64,000 nt of DNA from positions 1-64,000 of the forward strand of contig JACPTK010000116.1 in the NCBI GenBank assembly GCA_016192825.1, given 5' to 3'. Below are positions 55,004 to 63,061 of the stretch, in pieces. The notes beneath the pieces are model-generated. The model was not told where the DNA came from. It saw only the letters and a program-made list of their open reading frames with translations, and ran no database searches. Within the stretch, counting starts at the first letter, position 1; the number at the start of each line of letters is the position of its first letter. The stretch is from Betaproteobacteria bacterium (GTDB taxonomy: Bacteria; Pseudomonadota; Gammaproteobacteria; Burkholderiales; SG8-41). Made by a program: the position numbers and the translations under genes.

Positions 55004-55957
55004 ATGGCAAACTCGACGCACCCTCGTCCCGCGCAGCACATGTCCCGGACCATCGAATCGGTCGTCGCCCAGGTCGGCAGCATCATCCTCGGCAAGGAGC
55101 ACCAGATCCGGCTGGCCATCGCCTGCCTGCTCGCTCGCGGCCACCTGCTGATCGAGGACATTCCGGGGGTCGGCAAGACCACTCTCGCGCACGCGCTCGC
55201 CACCTCGCTCGGCATGGGATTCCAGCGCATCCAGTTCACCAGCGACCTGCTGCCCGCCGACATCATCGGCGTCTCGATCTACAACCGCGACACCGGCGAT
55301 TTCCAGTTCCACGCCGGCCCGATCTTCAGCCAGGTCGTGCTGGCCGATGAAGTCAACCGGGCGACGCCCAAGGCGCAGAGCGCGCTGCTCGAGGCGATGG
55401 AGGAACACCAGGTGACGACCGAGGGCGAAACGCGGCACCTCCCCGAGCCGTTTTTTGTCATCGCCACGCAAAATCCCTCCTACCAGGTGGGCACGTTCCC
55501 GCTGCCGGAATCGCAACTCGACCGCTTCCTGATGCGTATTCACCTGGGTTACCCGGACAGCGAAGCGGAGCGCGCGCTGCTGCAGGGCGAGAACCGGCGT
55601 GACCTGCTTGCCGCGCTGAAGCCCGCCATGCGGCCGCAGGAGCTCGCCGCGCTGCAGCACCGCGCGCAGCAAGTCCACAGCTCGAGCGCCCTCCTCGACT
55701 ACGTGCAGGCGATTGCGGACCACACCCGCCGCACGGCGGATTACGTCAACGGGCTGTCACCGCGGGCGGCGCTCGCGCTGCTGCATGCCGCCCGCGCCTG
55801 GGCCTTGATGGCCGAACGCGACCACGTCGTACCCGAGGACGTGCAGGCCGTGCTTCCCGCGGTCGTCGGCCACCGGCTGGTCCGCGCGGGAGACGTGACC
55901 AAGGCCGATGGCGTGGACATCGCGGACCATCTGATCAAGCAGGTGGCCATACCCTAG
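55004..55957 (+). CDS. MoxR family AAA+ ATPase
   Basis: A 317-residue chaperone-like ATPase. Walker A is in LIEDIPGVGKTTLAHAL and Walker B/sensor in VVLADEVNRATPKAQSALLE. The MoxR hallmark GPIFSQVVLADE, ATQNPSYQVGTFPLPESQLD (with arginine finger region DRFLMRIHLGYP) and the C-terminal lid LSPRAALALLHAARAWALM are all present. It is the first gene of a conserved trio with a DUF58 and a DUF3488 transglutaminase protein, thought to act on envelope or secreted proteins. The start is uncertain among TTG 54971, ATG 55004 and ATG 55040. Confidence 0.92.
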   Translation: MANSTHPRPAQHMSRTIESVVAQVGSIILGKEHQIRLAIACLLARGHLLIEDIPGVGKTTLAHALATSLGMGFQRIQFTSDLLPADIIGVSIYNRDTGDFQFHAGPIFSQVVLADEVNRATPKAQSALLEAMEEHQVTTEGETRHLPEPFFVIATQNPSYQVGTFPLPESQLDRFLMRIHLGYPDSEAERALLQGENRRDLLAALKPAMRPQELAALQHRAQQVHSSSALLDYVQAIADHTRRTADYVNGLSPRAALALLHAARAWALMAERDHVVPEDVQAVLPAVVGHRLVRAGDVTKADGVDIADHLIKQVAIP

Positions 55958-56058
55958 GATTGAGCACTGAGGACTGAGGATTGAGGGGAACCTGCCAATT
56001 AAAAAGTGGTTGTAGAGCGCCCACTCAATCCTAATTGCTCAATCCTCAATCCTGATTT
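55957..56058. repeat. Heptad inverted-repeat element J
   Basis: Left arm AGGATTG, AGCACTG, AGGACTG, AGGATTG, AGG (55957-55987). The right arm (56022-56058), reverse-complemented, reads AGGATTG, AGGATTG, AGCAATT, AGGATTG, AGT. The spacer is 35 bases and includes AATTAAAAAG. The first T of the left flank belongs to the MoxR stop codon. Confidence 0.8.
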
Positions 56059-56061
56059 TCG

Positions 56062-57021
56062 ATGTACGGCGTCCTCAAGAACCGCCTCTACACCTGGCTG
56101 TTCCAGCCGCGCGGCCGGGATCGTGGCGCGATCGTGCTGGTGCAGCGGCGGGTGTTCATCCTGCCCACGCGCCAGGGCCTGCTGTTCGCGCTGGTGCTGC
56201 TGCTCATGCTCACCGGCTCGATCAACTACACGCTGGGGCTCGGCTTCGTCCTGACTTTCCTGCTGGGGGCGCTGGGCGTCAACGCGATGATCCACACCTG
56301 GCGCAATCTCGCGAACCTACGGGTGACCGGCGGCCGCGCGCAACCCGTGTTCGCGGGCGACGCGGCGCAGTTCACGGTGCATCTCGAGAACGGCGGCGAT
56401 ACGGACCGCTACGCCATCGGCCTCACGCGGAATCGGAACAACGCAACGTTTGCGGACGTGCCTGCGCGCGCCACCGTGGCGGCCGGCATCGGGATCCCGG
56501 CGCCGCGCCGCGGCATCCTGCGTCCCGGCCGGCTGACGCTGTTCACGCGGTTCCCGTTGGGGCTTTACTACGCCTGGGCCTACCTGGAACTCGACATCCA
56601 GTGCCTCGTCTATCCCCGGCCGGCATTCCCGGGACTGCCGCTGCCGCCCGCGCTGGCGAGCGCCGGCGCCGGCGCCGAGCGCGGCCGGGGCCAGGAGGAT
56701 TTCTCCGGCATGCGCCAGTACCACGTGGGCGACTCCCTCCGTCACATCGCATGGAAGGCGGCCGCGCGCGATCAGGGCCTGCTCACCAAGCTCTTCAGCG
56801 GGCAGTCCGAGACCGAGCTGTGGCTCGACTGGACACAACTGCCTGCGCAAATGGGCGTGGAGGAGCGCTTGTCCCACCTGGCGCGCTGGGTGCTCGACGC
56901 GCACGCGGCGGGGCTGTCCTTCGGCCTGCGCCTGCCGGGCGAGACCGTGGACCTGGCGGGCGGGGCGGCGCAGCGCGAGCGCTGTCTCGAAGTATTGGCG
57001 CTCTTTGAATCCGGCAAATAA
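56062..57021 (+). CDS. DUF58 domain protein
   Basis: A 319-residue protein with two membrane helices at about 32-75 (GLLFALVLLLMLTGSINYTL, GLGFVLTFLLGALGVNAMIH), an immunoglobulin-like stretch, then the DUF58 core: GRGQEDFSGMRQYHVGDSLR, HIAWKAAARDQGL. This core resembles part of a von Willebrand A domain. These proteins pair with MoxR ATPases. ATG 56062 directly follows heptad element J. Confidence 0.9.
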   Translation: MYGVLKNRLYTWLFQPRGRDRGAIVLVQRRVFILPTRQGLLFALVLLLMLTGSINYTLGLGFVLTFLLGALGVNAMIHTWRNLANLRVTGGRAQPVFAGDAAQFTVHLENGGDTDRYAIGLTRNRNNATFADVPARATVAAGIGIPAPRRGILRPGRLTLFTRFPLGLYYAWAYLELDIQCLVYPRPAFPGLPLPPALASAGAGAERGRGQEDFSGMRQYHVGDSLRHIAWKAAARDQGLLTKLFSGQSETELWLDWTQLPAQMGVEERLSHLARWVLDAHAAGLSFGLRLPGETVDLAGGAAQRERCLEVLALFESGK

Positions 57022-57023
57022 AA

Positions 57024-57117
57024 GGCGTGAATCGTGATTAGTGAGTCGAAACTTCAGAAGAACCGCCATGGCACTTCGGATCGTTCGCATCACGAGTCAC
57101 GAATCACGAATCACGGA
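57024..57117. repeat. Heptad inverted-repeat element K
   Basis: Left arm GTGAATC, GTGATTA, GTGAGTC, G (57026-57048). The right arm (57089-57117), reverse-complemented, reads GTGATTC, GTGATTC, GTGACTC, GTGATG. The spacer is about 40 bases. It lies between the DUF58 and transglutaminase genes. Confidence 0.8.
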
Positions 57118-57122
57118 TTCCA

Positions 57123-59078
57123 ATGACTGACCCGAGGCAGCCCATCGCCTGGCGCCACGTGGCGTACCTGCTGCTGTCGCTCACGATGGTGGCCGCGCCG
57201 CACGTCTTCTACCTGCGGTGGTGGACGATCGCGCTGGTGTCGGCGCTCATTGCATGGCGGGCCTATCTGGGATACGCCCGCCTTGCGTTGCCGAGCCGCT
57301 GGTTGCTGATCCTCGTCGCCCTCGGCGCGACCCTCGGTGTCTTCATCAGCTACCGGACCATCTTCGGGCGCGACGCAGGCGTGGCGTTGCTGGTGGTCAT
57401 GCTGGGGCTGAAGTTTCTCGAAACGCGCACGCTGCGCGACGCGACCCTGCTGATCTTCCTCGGCTATTTCCTGGTGATCACCAACTTCCTCCGCGACCAG
57501 ACCATTCCCACCGGCTTCTACATGCTCGCGTGCACCCTGGTGATCACCGCCACCATGATCAGTCTTCACTACGCGCGCGCCGAGCCGGCGTTCCGCGTGC
57601 AGTTGCGCATGGCGGGCGTCCTGCTCGCGCAGTCCGTGCCCCTCATGCTGGTGCTGTTCCTGCTGTTTCCCCGCGTGCCCGGCCCCTTGTGGGGCATGCC
57701 CCAGGACACGTTCGCCGGCACCAGCGGCCTGTCCGATACCATGACCCCGGGCAGCCTGTCCAAGCTCACGCTTTCCGACGCCGTCGCCTTCCGCGTCAAA
57801 TTCGAGTCGTCCCTGCCGCGGCGGCGGCACCTCTACTGGCGGGGCCCCGTGATGTGGGATTTCGACGGCCGCACGTGGTCCGTGGCGCGCTTCTTCTATA
57901 ACACGCCCCTGCCGAAGACCGAAGGCGAGGCGGTCTCCTACGAGGTCACCCTCGAGCCGCACAACCGGCGCTGGATGTTCGCGCTCGATATCCCCGGCAA
58001 GGTGCCGCCGCTCGCGTTCATCAGCGGCGATTTCCAGATCTACGCGAACCAGCCGGTCAAGAACCGGGTGCGATACGACATGCTGTCGTACCTCAACGCC
58101 AGCTACGGCGTCTCCGAAAACCGCTTCGCCCTGCGCCGCGCGTTGAATCTGCCTGCCGGAACGAACCCGAGGGCCCTGGAGCTTGCGCGCTCGCTGCGGG
58201 AGAAACACGCCGATGACCTGCCCCTCGTGGAAGCGGTGCTGCGGATGTTCCGCGATCAGAACTTCTTCTACACGCTGGAGCCCCCGCTGCTCGGGGACCA
58301 CCCGGTGGATGAATTCCTGTTCAAGACGCGTGCCGGCTTCTGCGAGCATTTCGCGTCCGCCTTCGCGGTACTGATGCGCGGCGCGGGAATCCCGGCGCGG
58401 ATCGTGACCGGATACCAGGGCGGCGACATGAACGAATTCGGCAACTACCTCATCGTGCGCCAGGCCGAAGCCCATGCCTGGGTCGAGATCTGGCTCCGGG
58501 ACCGGGGATGGGTGCGGGTCGACCCGACTTCCGTGGTATCGCCGCTGCGCGTGGACTCCGGCATTTCCGCCGCGGTGCCGGCGACCGATCCCCTGCCATT
58601 CATGGTTCGCGGTGATATCGAGTGGCTGCGCCGGCTGCGGCTGTCGTGGGATTTCATGGCGAACAGCTGGAACCAGTGGGTGCTGGGCTACACGCCCGAG
58701 CGCCAGCGCTGGCTGCTCGGCAGCGTCGGCATCGACAACGCCACCTGGCAGAAGCTCACGGCCATCCTGTTTTTCCTTGCGGGCGTGATCGTGGCCACCC
58801 TCACCGCGCTCGCGCTGCGGCAGCTCAGGCGCCGGGTGCGGGACCCGGTCAACGCCGCGTATCTGCGGTTTTGCGACAAGCTGCGCCGCAAGGGGCTTTC
58901 GCGCGATCCCACCGAGGGTCCGGTGGATTATGCGCGCCGTGTGGAAGGCTCCCGCCCCGACCTGAAGCCCGCCGTCGCGGCCATCACCCGGCTCTACGTC
59001 GCGCTCCGCTACGGCACGGAACGAGGCACCGAGGCGTTGATGGACCTGCAGCGGCGGGTGAGGCAGTTCTCTGCCTGA
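57123..59078 (+). CDS. DUF3488 / transglutaminase-like (TgpA-type) membrane protein
   Basis: A 651-residue protein with five to seven N-terminal membrane helices (about 15-180), a large periplasmic part, and a transglutaminase-like protease fold whose catalytic triad is visible: Cys in KTRAGFCEHFASAFAVLMRG, His in EAHAWVEIW, Asp in WVRVDPTSVV. One more helix (AILFFLAGVIVATLTALAL) precedes a cytoplasmic DUF4129-like tail. In Pseudomonas the homologue TgpA is essential and periplasmic; the substrate is unknown. It is the third gene of the MoxR trio, and it converges on nlpD. Confidence 0.93.
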   Translation: MTDPRQPIAWRHVAYLLLSLTMVAAPHVFYLRWWTIALVSALIAWRAYLGYARLALPSRWLLILVALGATLGVFISYRTIFGRDAGVALLVVMLGLKFLETRTLRDATLLIFLGYFLVITNFLRDQTIPTGFYMLACTLVITATMISLHYARAEPAFRVQLRMAGVLLAQSVPLMLVLFLLFPRVPGPLWGMPQDTFAGTSGLSDTMTPGSLSKLTLSDAVAFRVKFESSLPRRRHLYWRGPVMWDFDGRTWSVARFFYNTPLPKTEGEAVSYEVTLEPHNRRWMFALDIPGKVPPLAFISGDFQIYANQPVKNRVRYDMLSYLNASYGVSENRFALRRALNLPAGTNPRALELARSLREKHADDLPLVEAVLRMFRDQNFFYTLEPPLLGDHPVDEFLFKTRAGFCEHFASAFAVLMRGAGIPARIVTGYQGGDMNEFGNYLIVRQAEAHAWVEIWLRDRGWVRVDPTSVVSPLRVDSGISAAVPATDPLPFMVRGDIEWLRRLRLSWDFMANSWNQWVLGYTPERQRWLLGSVGIDNATWQKLTAILFFLAGVIVATLTALALRQLRRRVRDPVNAAYLRFCDKLRRKGLSRDPTEGPVDYARRVEGSRPDLKPAVAAITRLYVALRYGTERGTEALMDLQRRVRQFSA

Positions 59079-59080
59079 AG

Positions 59081-59163
59081 GCGGTGATTAGTGAGTGGTG
59101 ATTAGTGATTGGCGGGGCGCTCGACGTTTTTTCCAATCACTATTCACTAATCACCAATCACGG
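59081..59163. repeat. Heptad inverted-repeat element L (convergent junction)
   Basis: Left arm GTGATTA, GTGAGTG, GTGATTA, GTGATTG, G (59083-59112). The right arm (59132-59163), reverse-complemented, reads GTGATTG, GTGATTA, GTGAATA, GTGATTG, G. The spacer is about 20 bases and includes TTTTTT. It is the tightest hairpin of the family and can serve as a terminator for both genes. Confidence 0.85.
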
Positions 59164-59166
59164 GTT

Positions 59167-60117
59167 CTAAGCCGGCGGCAGGAGCTTCACCGGATCGACC
59201 GGCTTGCCGAGGCGGCGGATCTCGAAGTGCAGCTTGACCTGGTTGGTGTCGGTCGAGCCCATCTCGGCGATCTTCTGGCCCTTGGCGACGGTCTGACCTT
59301 CCTTCACCAGCAACTCGCTGTTGTGCGCGTAAACGCTGAGGAAGGTATTGTTGTGCTTGATGACGATCAGCTTGCCGAAGCCGCGGATGCCGGTCCCGCT
59401 GAAGATCACGCGGCCCGGCGCGCTCGCCAGCACCGGCTGGCCCAGCTTGCCGGCGATGCTGATGCCTTTCAGGTTGGAGCCGTCGTTGAAGCTGCTGACC
59501 ACCCTTCCGGTCGCCGGCCAGCCCCAGTGGATGCCGTCATCGCCTTCGCTGGGCGCGCCAGGCGCGCGCGGCTCGGCCCGCAAAGCCAATTCCGGCCTCG
59601 CGCCGCTCAGCTGGGCGTAGCTCTGGTCGTTGTAGGGCGCCCGCACCGCCTTGGGCTGGGTCTTGATCGCGCCGCCCGCGGCCGCGGTTTCGCCAAGCGG
59701 CCGTCCCTGCACGCCGGGGGCGGTCTTGAACGGCGCCGCAGTTGCCGCCGCGGCCGCCGGCCTCAGCCGGAGCTGCTGGCCGACGCGGATCACGCCGGGG
59801 TCCGTGATGCCGTTCAACTGGGCCAGTTCGCGGTAATCGAGGCCGTGGTCGAGCGCGATGCTGTAGAGCGTGTCGCCCTTGCGCACGGCATAGAACTCGG
59901 GACGCGCGTCCGCCGGCTTCGGCGCGGGCCGGGCCGAGACCGCCGGCCTTGCCGGCGCCGGCCGGGCCTCCGGAGCGCGTTCCACGACGGGCGCGCCACG
60001 CCTGGCGGTGCATCCCGCCATGAACACCGCGAGTGCGGCACACACCAGGAACAGCCTTGCCACAGAGAACACAGAGTTCACGGAGGGTGAAACCCCATGG
60101 GCAATACGGAATCGCAT
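59167..60117 (-). CDS. nlpD: NlpD-type LysM/degenerate LytM (M23) lipoprotein
   Basis: A 316-residue outer-membrane lipoprotein that in characterised species activates a cell-wall amidase at the septum. It has a signal with lipobox (RLFLVCAALAVFMAGC), a proline/alanine linker, a LysM domain (about 73-118; YAVRKGDTLYSIALDHGLDY), and a C-terminal M23 domain (about 205-312). The zinc ligands are missing: the usual HxGxD reads NLKGIS, and HLHFE reads KLHFE, so it should regulate, not cut. The position after surE and pcm confirms the identity. The start is uncertain: ATG 60117, or GTG codons within a 9-base repeat at about 60060-60085. Confidence 0.88.
   Translation of the reverse strand: MRFRIAHGVSPSVNSVFSVARLFLVCAALAVFMAGCTARRGAPVVERAPEARPAPARPAVSARPAPKPADARPEFYAVRKGDTLYSIALDHGLDYRELAQLNGITDPGVIRVGQQLRLRPAAAAATAAPFKTAPGVQGRPLGETAAAGGAIKTQPKAVRAPYNDQSYAQLSGARPELALRAEPRAPGAPSEGDDGIHWGWPATGRVVSSFNDGSNLKGISIAGKLGQPVLASAPGRVIFSGTGIRGFGKLIVIKHNNTFLSVYAHNSELLVKEGQTVAKGQKIAEMGSTDTNQVKLHFEIRRLGKPVDPVKLLPPA
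60058..60092 (-). repeat. 9-base-period array inside the nlpD signal region
   Basis: On the plus strand the units are CACAGAGAA, CACAGAGTT, CACGGAGGG. Read on the minus strand they encode VNSVFSVA ahead of the lipoprotein signal and include three GTG codons in frame. It is a 9-base-period sequence like the dispersed repeats, here part of a coding frame or leader. Confidence 0.5.
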
Positions 60118-60225
60118 TTCCCTTATGGGGTATTTATTGGCCCGGAAATCAATATGCCCTGCGTATCCAACGTACCGAAACCGTTGCGCTCGACTGCAAC
60201 CCCTTCTAACCGGTCGTTCCATTCA

Positions 60226-60313
60226 GCAGTGCGTCGCCCGCCGGCACCGCAGATCGGATGGCGGTGGCCTGCGAAAAACCCGTGCGCAACCCAAAGGCCG
60301 ACACACTGCTAGC
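60226..60313. repeat. CTAG-ended palindromic repeat, copy 2
   Basis: On the minus strand it starts CTAGCAGTGTGTCGG (60312-60298) and continues CCTTTGGGTT, GCGCACGGG, TTTTTCGCA, CCGCCATC, which matches copy 1 at 50034-50083 with few changes. It ends in CGACGCACTGCTGAATGG (about 60237-60220), the complement of the start of copy 1. The TAG at its end is the pcm stop codon. Confidence 0.75.
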
Positions 60314-60941
60314 CGACGCCCGGCAGCAGGGGCACGAACACGACCGGATCCATACGCCGTTCGACAAGGCCGTTATCGGTGCGTTCGATCACGTAGAGAT
60401 ACTGCGCGTTGCCGCTCGCCATGGGCAAAATCATTCTACCACCGCGGTCGAGCTGCCCGGCCAGCGCCTTGGGCACGCTCGTGGCCGCCGCGGTCATGAC
60501 GATGGCGTCGAACGGCGCGACCTCGGGCATGCCGACGTGCCCATCCCCATGGCGCAGATGCACGTTGGCGATGCCGGCATCGCGCAGGTGCTTGCGCGCC
60601 TTCCGGATGAGCGCCGCGATCCGCTCCATCGAATACACCTGGCGGGCGATCCGGGCGAGCACCGCCGTCTGGTAGCCGCAGCCGGTCCCGATTTCGAGCA
60701 CCTTCGTCAATGCCCGGCCATTGCGCGCGAGCTCGGTCATTCGCGCCACGGTATGGGGGCTGGATATCGTCTGGCCGAAGCCCAGGGGCAGCGACATGTC
60801 CTCGTAGGCGCGGCTCGCGAGCGCTTCGTCCACGAAGATGTGGCGCGGCAGTTCCCCCATGACGGCGAGCACCGTCTCGTCCCGTATGCCCTGGCCCCGC
60901 AACCGCCCGACCATGCGCAGCCGCGTGCGCGGCGAGGTCAT
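60309..60941 (-). CDS. pcm: Protein-L-isoaspartate O-methyltransferase
   Basis: A 210-residue repair enzyme that methylates isoaspartyl residues using S-adenosylmethionine. Motifs: [38 protein letters not shown], the SAM-binding loop [16 protein letters not shown], and the C-terminal [11 protein letters not shown] 60941 ([15 protein letters not shown]) is the best match to relatives; ATG 60971 is in frame upstream. It sits between surE and nlpD, the classical stress cluster. The TAG stop lies in a palindromic repeat. Confidence 0.95.
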   Translation of the reverse strand: MTSPRTRLRMVGRLRGQGIRDETVLAVMGELPRHIFVDEALASRAYEDMSLPLGFGQTISSPHTVARMTELARNGRALTKVLEIGTGCGYQTAVLARIARQVYSMERIAALIRKARKHLRDAGIANVHLRHGDGHVGMPEVAPFDAIVMTAAATSVPKALAGQLDRGGRMILPMASGNAQYLYVIERTDNGLVERRMDPVVFVPLLPGVG

Positions 60942-61014
60942 CCCTGTCCCGGGGTTCCGAGGCGACGACATTAGCGCGTGACTCTCCACGAAGGACGATC
61001 GGCCGCATTCCAAT

Positions 61015-61110
61015 AGGGATGAGGGATGAGGGATGAGGGATGAGGAACGAAGAATGAGAAAGGACCCATGGTTTTTGGGGTGGAAGTTTCCTCCGCCCTC
61101 ATCCCTCGCC
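61015..61110. repeat. Heptad inverted-repeat element M
   Basis: Left array GGATGAG four times, then GAACGAA, GAATGAG (61017-61058). The right arm (61092-61110), reverse-complemented, reads GGCGAGG, GATGAGG, GCGGAGG. The TGA stop of surE lies inside the right arm (GAGGGATGAGGG), so the repeat ends the gene. Confidence 0.8.
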
Positions 61111-61857
61111 GGCGTCGCCGGCCAGCCAGGCGCCGATGGCCTCGGCCTGGCCGTAGCGCGTGAGATCCACCTGCAGCGGCGTGATCGAAACGCGGTCCGC
61201 AGCGACGGCGTGAAAATCGGTACCCTCCCCCGCGTCCTGCGCGCCGCCGGCCGCGCCGATCCAGTACACCGTCTCGCCGCGCGGCGTGGTGGATTTCACC
61301 ACCGGCTCCGCCTTGTGCCGCCTGCCCAGGCGCGTGACCTGCATGCGGCCCAGCCGCTCGAACTCGACATCGGGAACGTTGACGTTGAGCAGCACCGGCT
61401 GGCCCAGCGGACGCCGCTGGAAGCGGCTGACAAGCTCGACCGCGACGCGGCCGGCCGTCCGGAAATGGTCCCCGCCTTCGGCCACCAGCGAGATCGCGAT
61501 GGAGGGGATGCCGAGCAGGAAGCCCTCCGTCGCCGCCGCGACGGTGCCGGAATAGATCGTGTCGTCGCCCATGTTGGCGCCGTGGTTGATGCCGGAGATG
61601 ACGATGTCGGGCAGCTCCTTCAGCAGCCCGGTCACCGCGAGGTGGACGCAGTCGGTCGGCGTGCCGTTGACGAAGTAGAACCGGCCCTGGGCCTGGCGCA
61701 CGGTGAGCGGGCGGTCCAGGGTGAGCGAATTGCTCGATCCGCTGCGGTCGCGCTCGGGCGCGACCACCGTGATTTCCGCGACCGGCGCGAGCATCTCGGC
61801 GAGCATCGTGATGCCCGGCGAGAAATAGCCGTCATCGTTGCTCAGCAGGATGCGCAC
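61099..61857 (-). CDS. surE: 5'/3'-nucleotidase SurE
   Basis: A 252-residue metal-dependent survival protein that removes phosphate from nucleoside monophosphates. It begins [16 protein letters not shown] (metal-binding DD), with [49 protein letters not shown] and [19 protein letters not shown]. Length and motifs are normal. It is followed by pcm and nlpD. The last codons and the stop fall in heptad element M. Confidence 0.97.
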   Translation of the reverse strand: MRILLSNDDGYFSPGITMLAEMLAPVAEITVVAPERDRSGSSNSLTLDRPLTVRQAQGRFYFVNGTPTDCVHLAVTGLLKELPDIVISGINHGANMGDDTIYSGTVAAATEGFLLGIPSIAISLVAEGGDHFRTAGRVAVELVSRFQRRPLGQPVLLNVNVPDVEFERLGRMQVTRLGRRHKAEPVVKSTTPRGETVYWIGAAGGAQDAGEGTDFHAVAADRVSITPLQVDLTRYGQAEAIGAWLAGDAGEG

Positions 61858-61967
61858 AGGTCAGTGACCCGTGACCGGTGACCGGTGACCCGCAGTCACA
61901 GCGGTGGAGAGCGGAAAATGTTCACGACAGCGGGAAGCGGTTCTACCGTTCACAGGTCACGCGGCTG
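61858..61967. repeat. Heptad repeat element N
   Basis: Left array GTGACCC, GTGACCG, GTGACCG, GTGACCC, GCAGTCAC (61865-61900). A short right arm at 61948-61967 reads, reverse-complemented, CCGCGTGACCTGTGAACGG. It lies in the surE leader. Confidence 0.65.
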
Positions 61968-62140
61968 GAGGTGTCCATCATCGGATGGCGGCAGGCGCCC
62001 CGGTCTGTCTCCCGCAGATGCGGTGGATCTTGCCGGCCACGGCGTCGATCCGAAAATTATAGCAGGCAGACCACTGGCTGGCTTCACCGGCGTGCCGGGA
62101 ACGATTAGACCGAAGCAGATCGAAAAGCGATTGATGTTTC

Positions 62141-62190
62141 CTGTCTCGATCTTGTCAATCTTGTTAATCCTGTTAATCCTGTCTAATTTC
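62141..62190 (-). repeat. 9-base-period dispersed repeat, copy 4
   Basis: Minus strand, just after the nitrilase stop: TTAGACAGG, ATTAACAGG, ATTAACAAG, ATTGACAAG, ATCGAGACAGG. Only the AGGATTAAC part of the two-part repeat is present. Bases 61970-62140 hold nothing else I recognise. Confidence 0.65.
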
Positions 62191-62198
62191 TTTACAAT

Positions 62199-63035
62199 TC
62201 ATGCGGGCGGGGCGAAGGGGCGGTCGTGGCCGAGCGACGGCAGCATGGCGCGCACCTGCTCTACCCGCGCGAGATCGAGGTCGGCGTAAACCACGCCGGG
62301 CGCCTCGCCGCCGTCGGCGAGCACCTCGCCCCAGGGATCGATCACCAGCGTATGGCCGTACGTCATGCGCTTGCCGGGATGATCGCCGCACAGCGCCGGC
62401 GCGATGACGAAGCCGGCGTTCTCGATCGCCCGCGCGCGCAGCAGCACGTGCCAGTGCGCCCGTCCCGTTTCGCGCTGAAAGGACGAGGGAATCGCCAGCA
62501 TCGTCGCCCCGCGCTGCGCCAGGGTCCGGTAGAGCTGGGGAAAGCGCAGGTCGTAGCACACCGTCATCCCGAGCCTGCCCCAGGGCGTCTGCGCGATCAC
62601 CGCCCGCTCGCCGGGCCGGTAGGCGCTCGACTCGCGTATCACCGTGCCGCTCGGGAGCGTTGCATCGAACATGTGGATCTTGTCGTAGGTCGCGACGACG
62701 CGGCCTTCCGCCGAGACCAGGAACGAGCGGTTGAGCAGGCGGCCATCGTCGCTTTTCAGCGTCAGCGAGCCCACGAGCTGCCACACGCCCAGCTCGCGCG
62801 ACAGCGCGCTGATCTCGGAGAGCGCGGGCTCGCCGTCCGGCTCCAGCGCCCGCTCGCGCATGGTGCGCCCGCTGCCGTCCATCATCAGCACGTATTCCCC
62901 CGAGAGGATGAACTTCGCGCCGCCCGCCGCCGCTTCGCGCGTCATCGCGGAAAGCGTTTCGAGGTTGGCTGCAAAGTCGTTGCCGGAGTTGGTCTGCAGG
63001 CAGGCGATGCGAACGGTATTCTGCGGCCCAGTCAC
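62199..63035 (-). CDS. Carbon-nitrogen hydrolase (Nit-type amidase)
   Basis: A 278-residue nitrilase-superfamily enzyme. The catalytic triad is visible: Glu in [10 protein letters not shown], Lys in YDKIHMFDA, Cys in [15 protein letters not shown]. This is the Nit1/Nit2-like branch that hydrolyses deaminated glutathione or omega-amides such as alpha-ketoglutaramate; the exact substrate is not set by sequence alone. Start GTG 63035 ([16 protein letters not shown]) lies at the end of heptad element O. It is 17 bases downstream of the GST gene. Confidence 0.9.
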   Translation of the reverse strand: MTGPQNTVRIACLQTNSGNDFAANLETLSAMTREAAAGGAKFILSGEYVLMMDGSGRTMRERALEPDGEPALSEISALSRELGVWQLVGSLTLKSDDGRLLNRSFLVSAEGRVVATYDKIHMFDATLPSGTVIRESSAYRPGERAVIAQTPWGRLGMTVCYDLRFPQLYRTLAQRGATMLAIPSSFQRETGRAHWHVLLRARAIENAGFVIAPALCGDHPGKRMTYGHTLVIDPWGEVLADGGEAPGVVYADLDLARVEQVRAMLPSLGHDRPFAPPA

Positions 63036-63061
63036 GAGTCACCGGTCACGAGTCACTGCGG
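63030..63061. repeat. Heptad repeat element O
   Basis: Units CCAGTCA, CGAGTCA, CCGGTCA, CGAGTCA, CTG between the GST and nitrilase genes, read on the plus strand. On the minus strand GTGACTC-type units end in the GTG start codon of the nitrilase gene. It is a single array. Confidence 0.7.

Noticed and set aside
61878-62108. A small gene in the surE–nitrilase gap
   Set aside because: The frame starts in a heptad array, has no ribosome site or recognisable domain, and is arginine/proline-rich shadow sequence.
55957-63061. Heptad arrays as CRISPR arrays
   Set aside because: Units are 7 bases, contiguous, without spacers, and differ from site to site; there are no cas genes.
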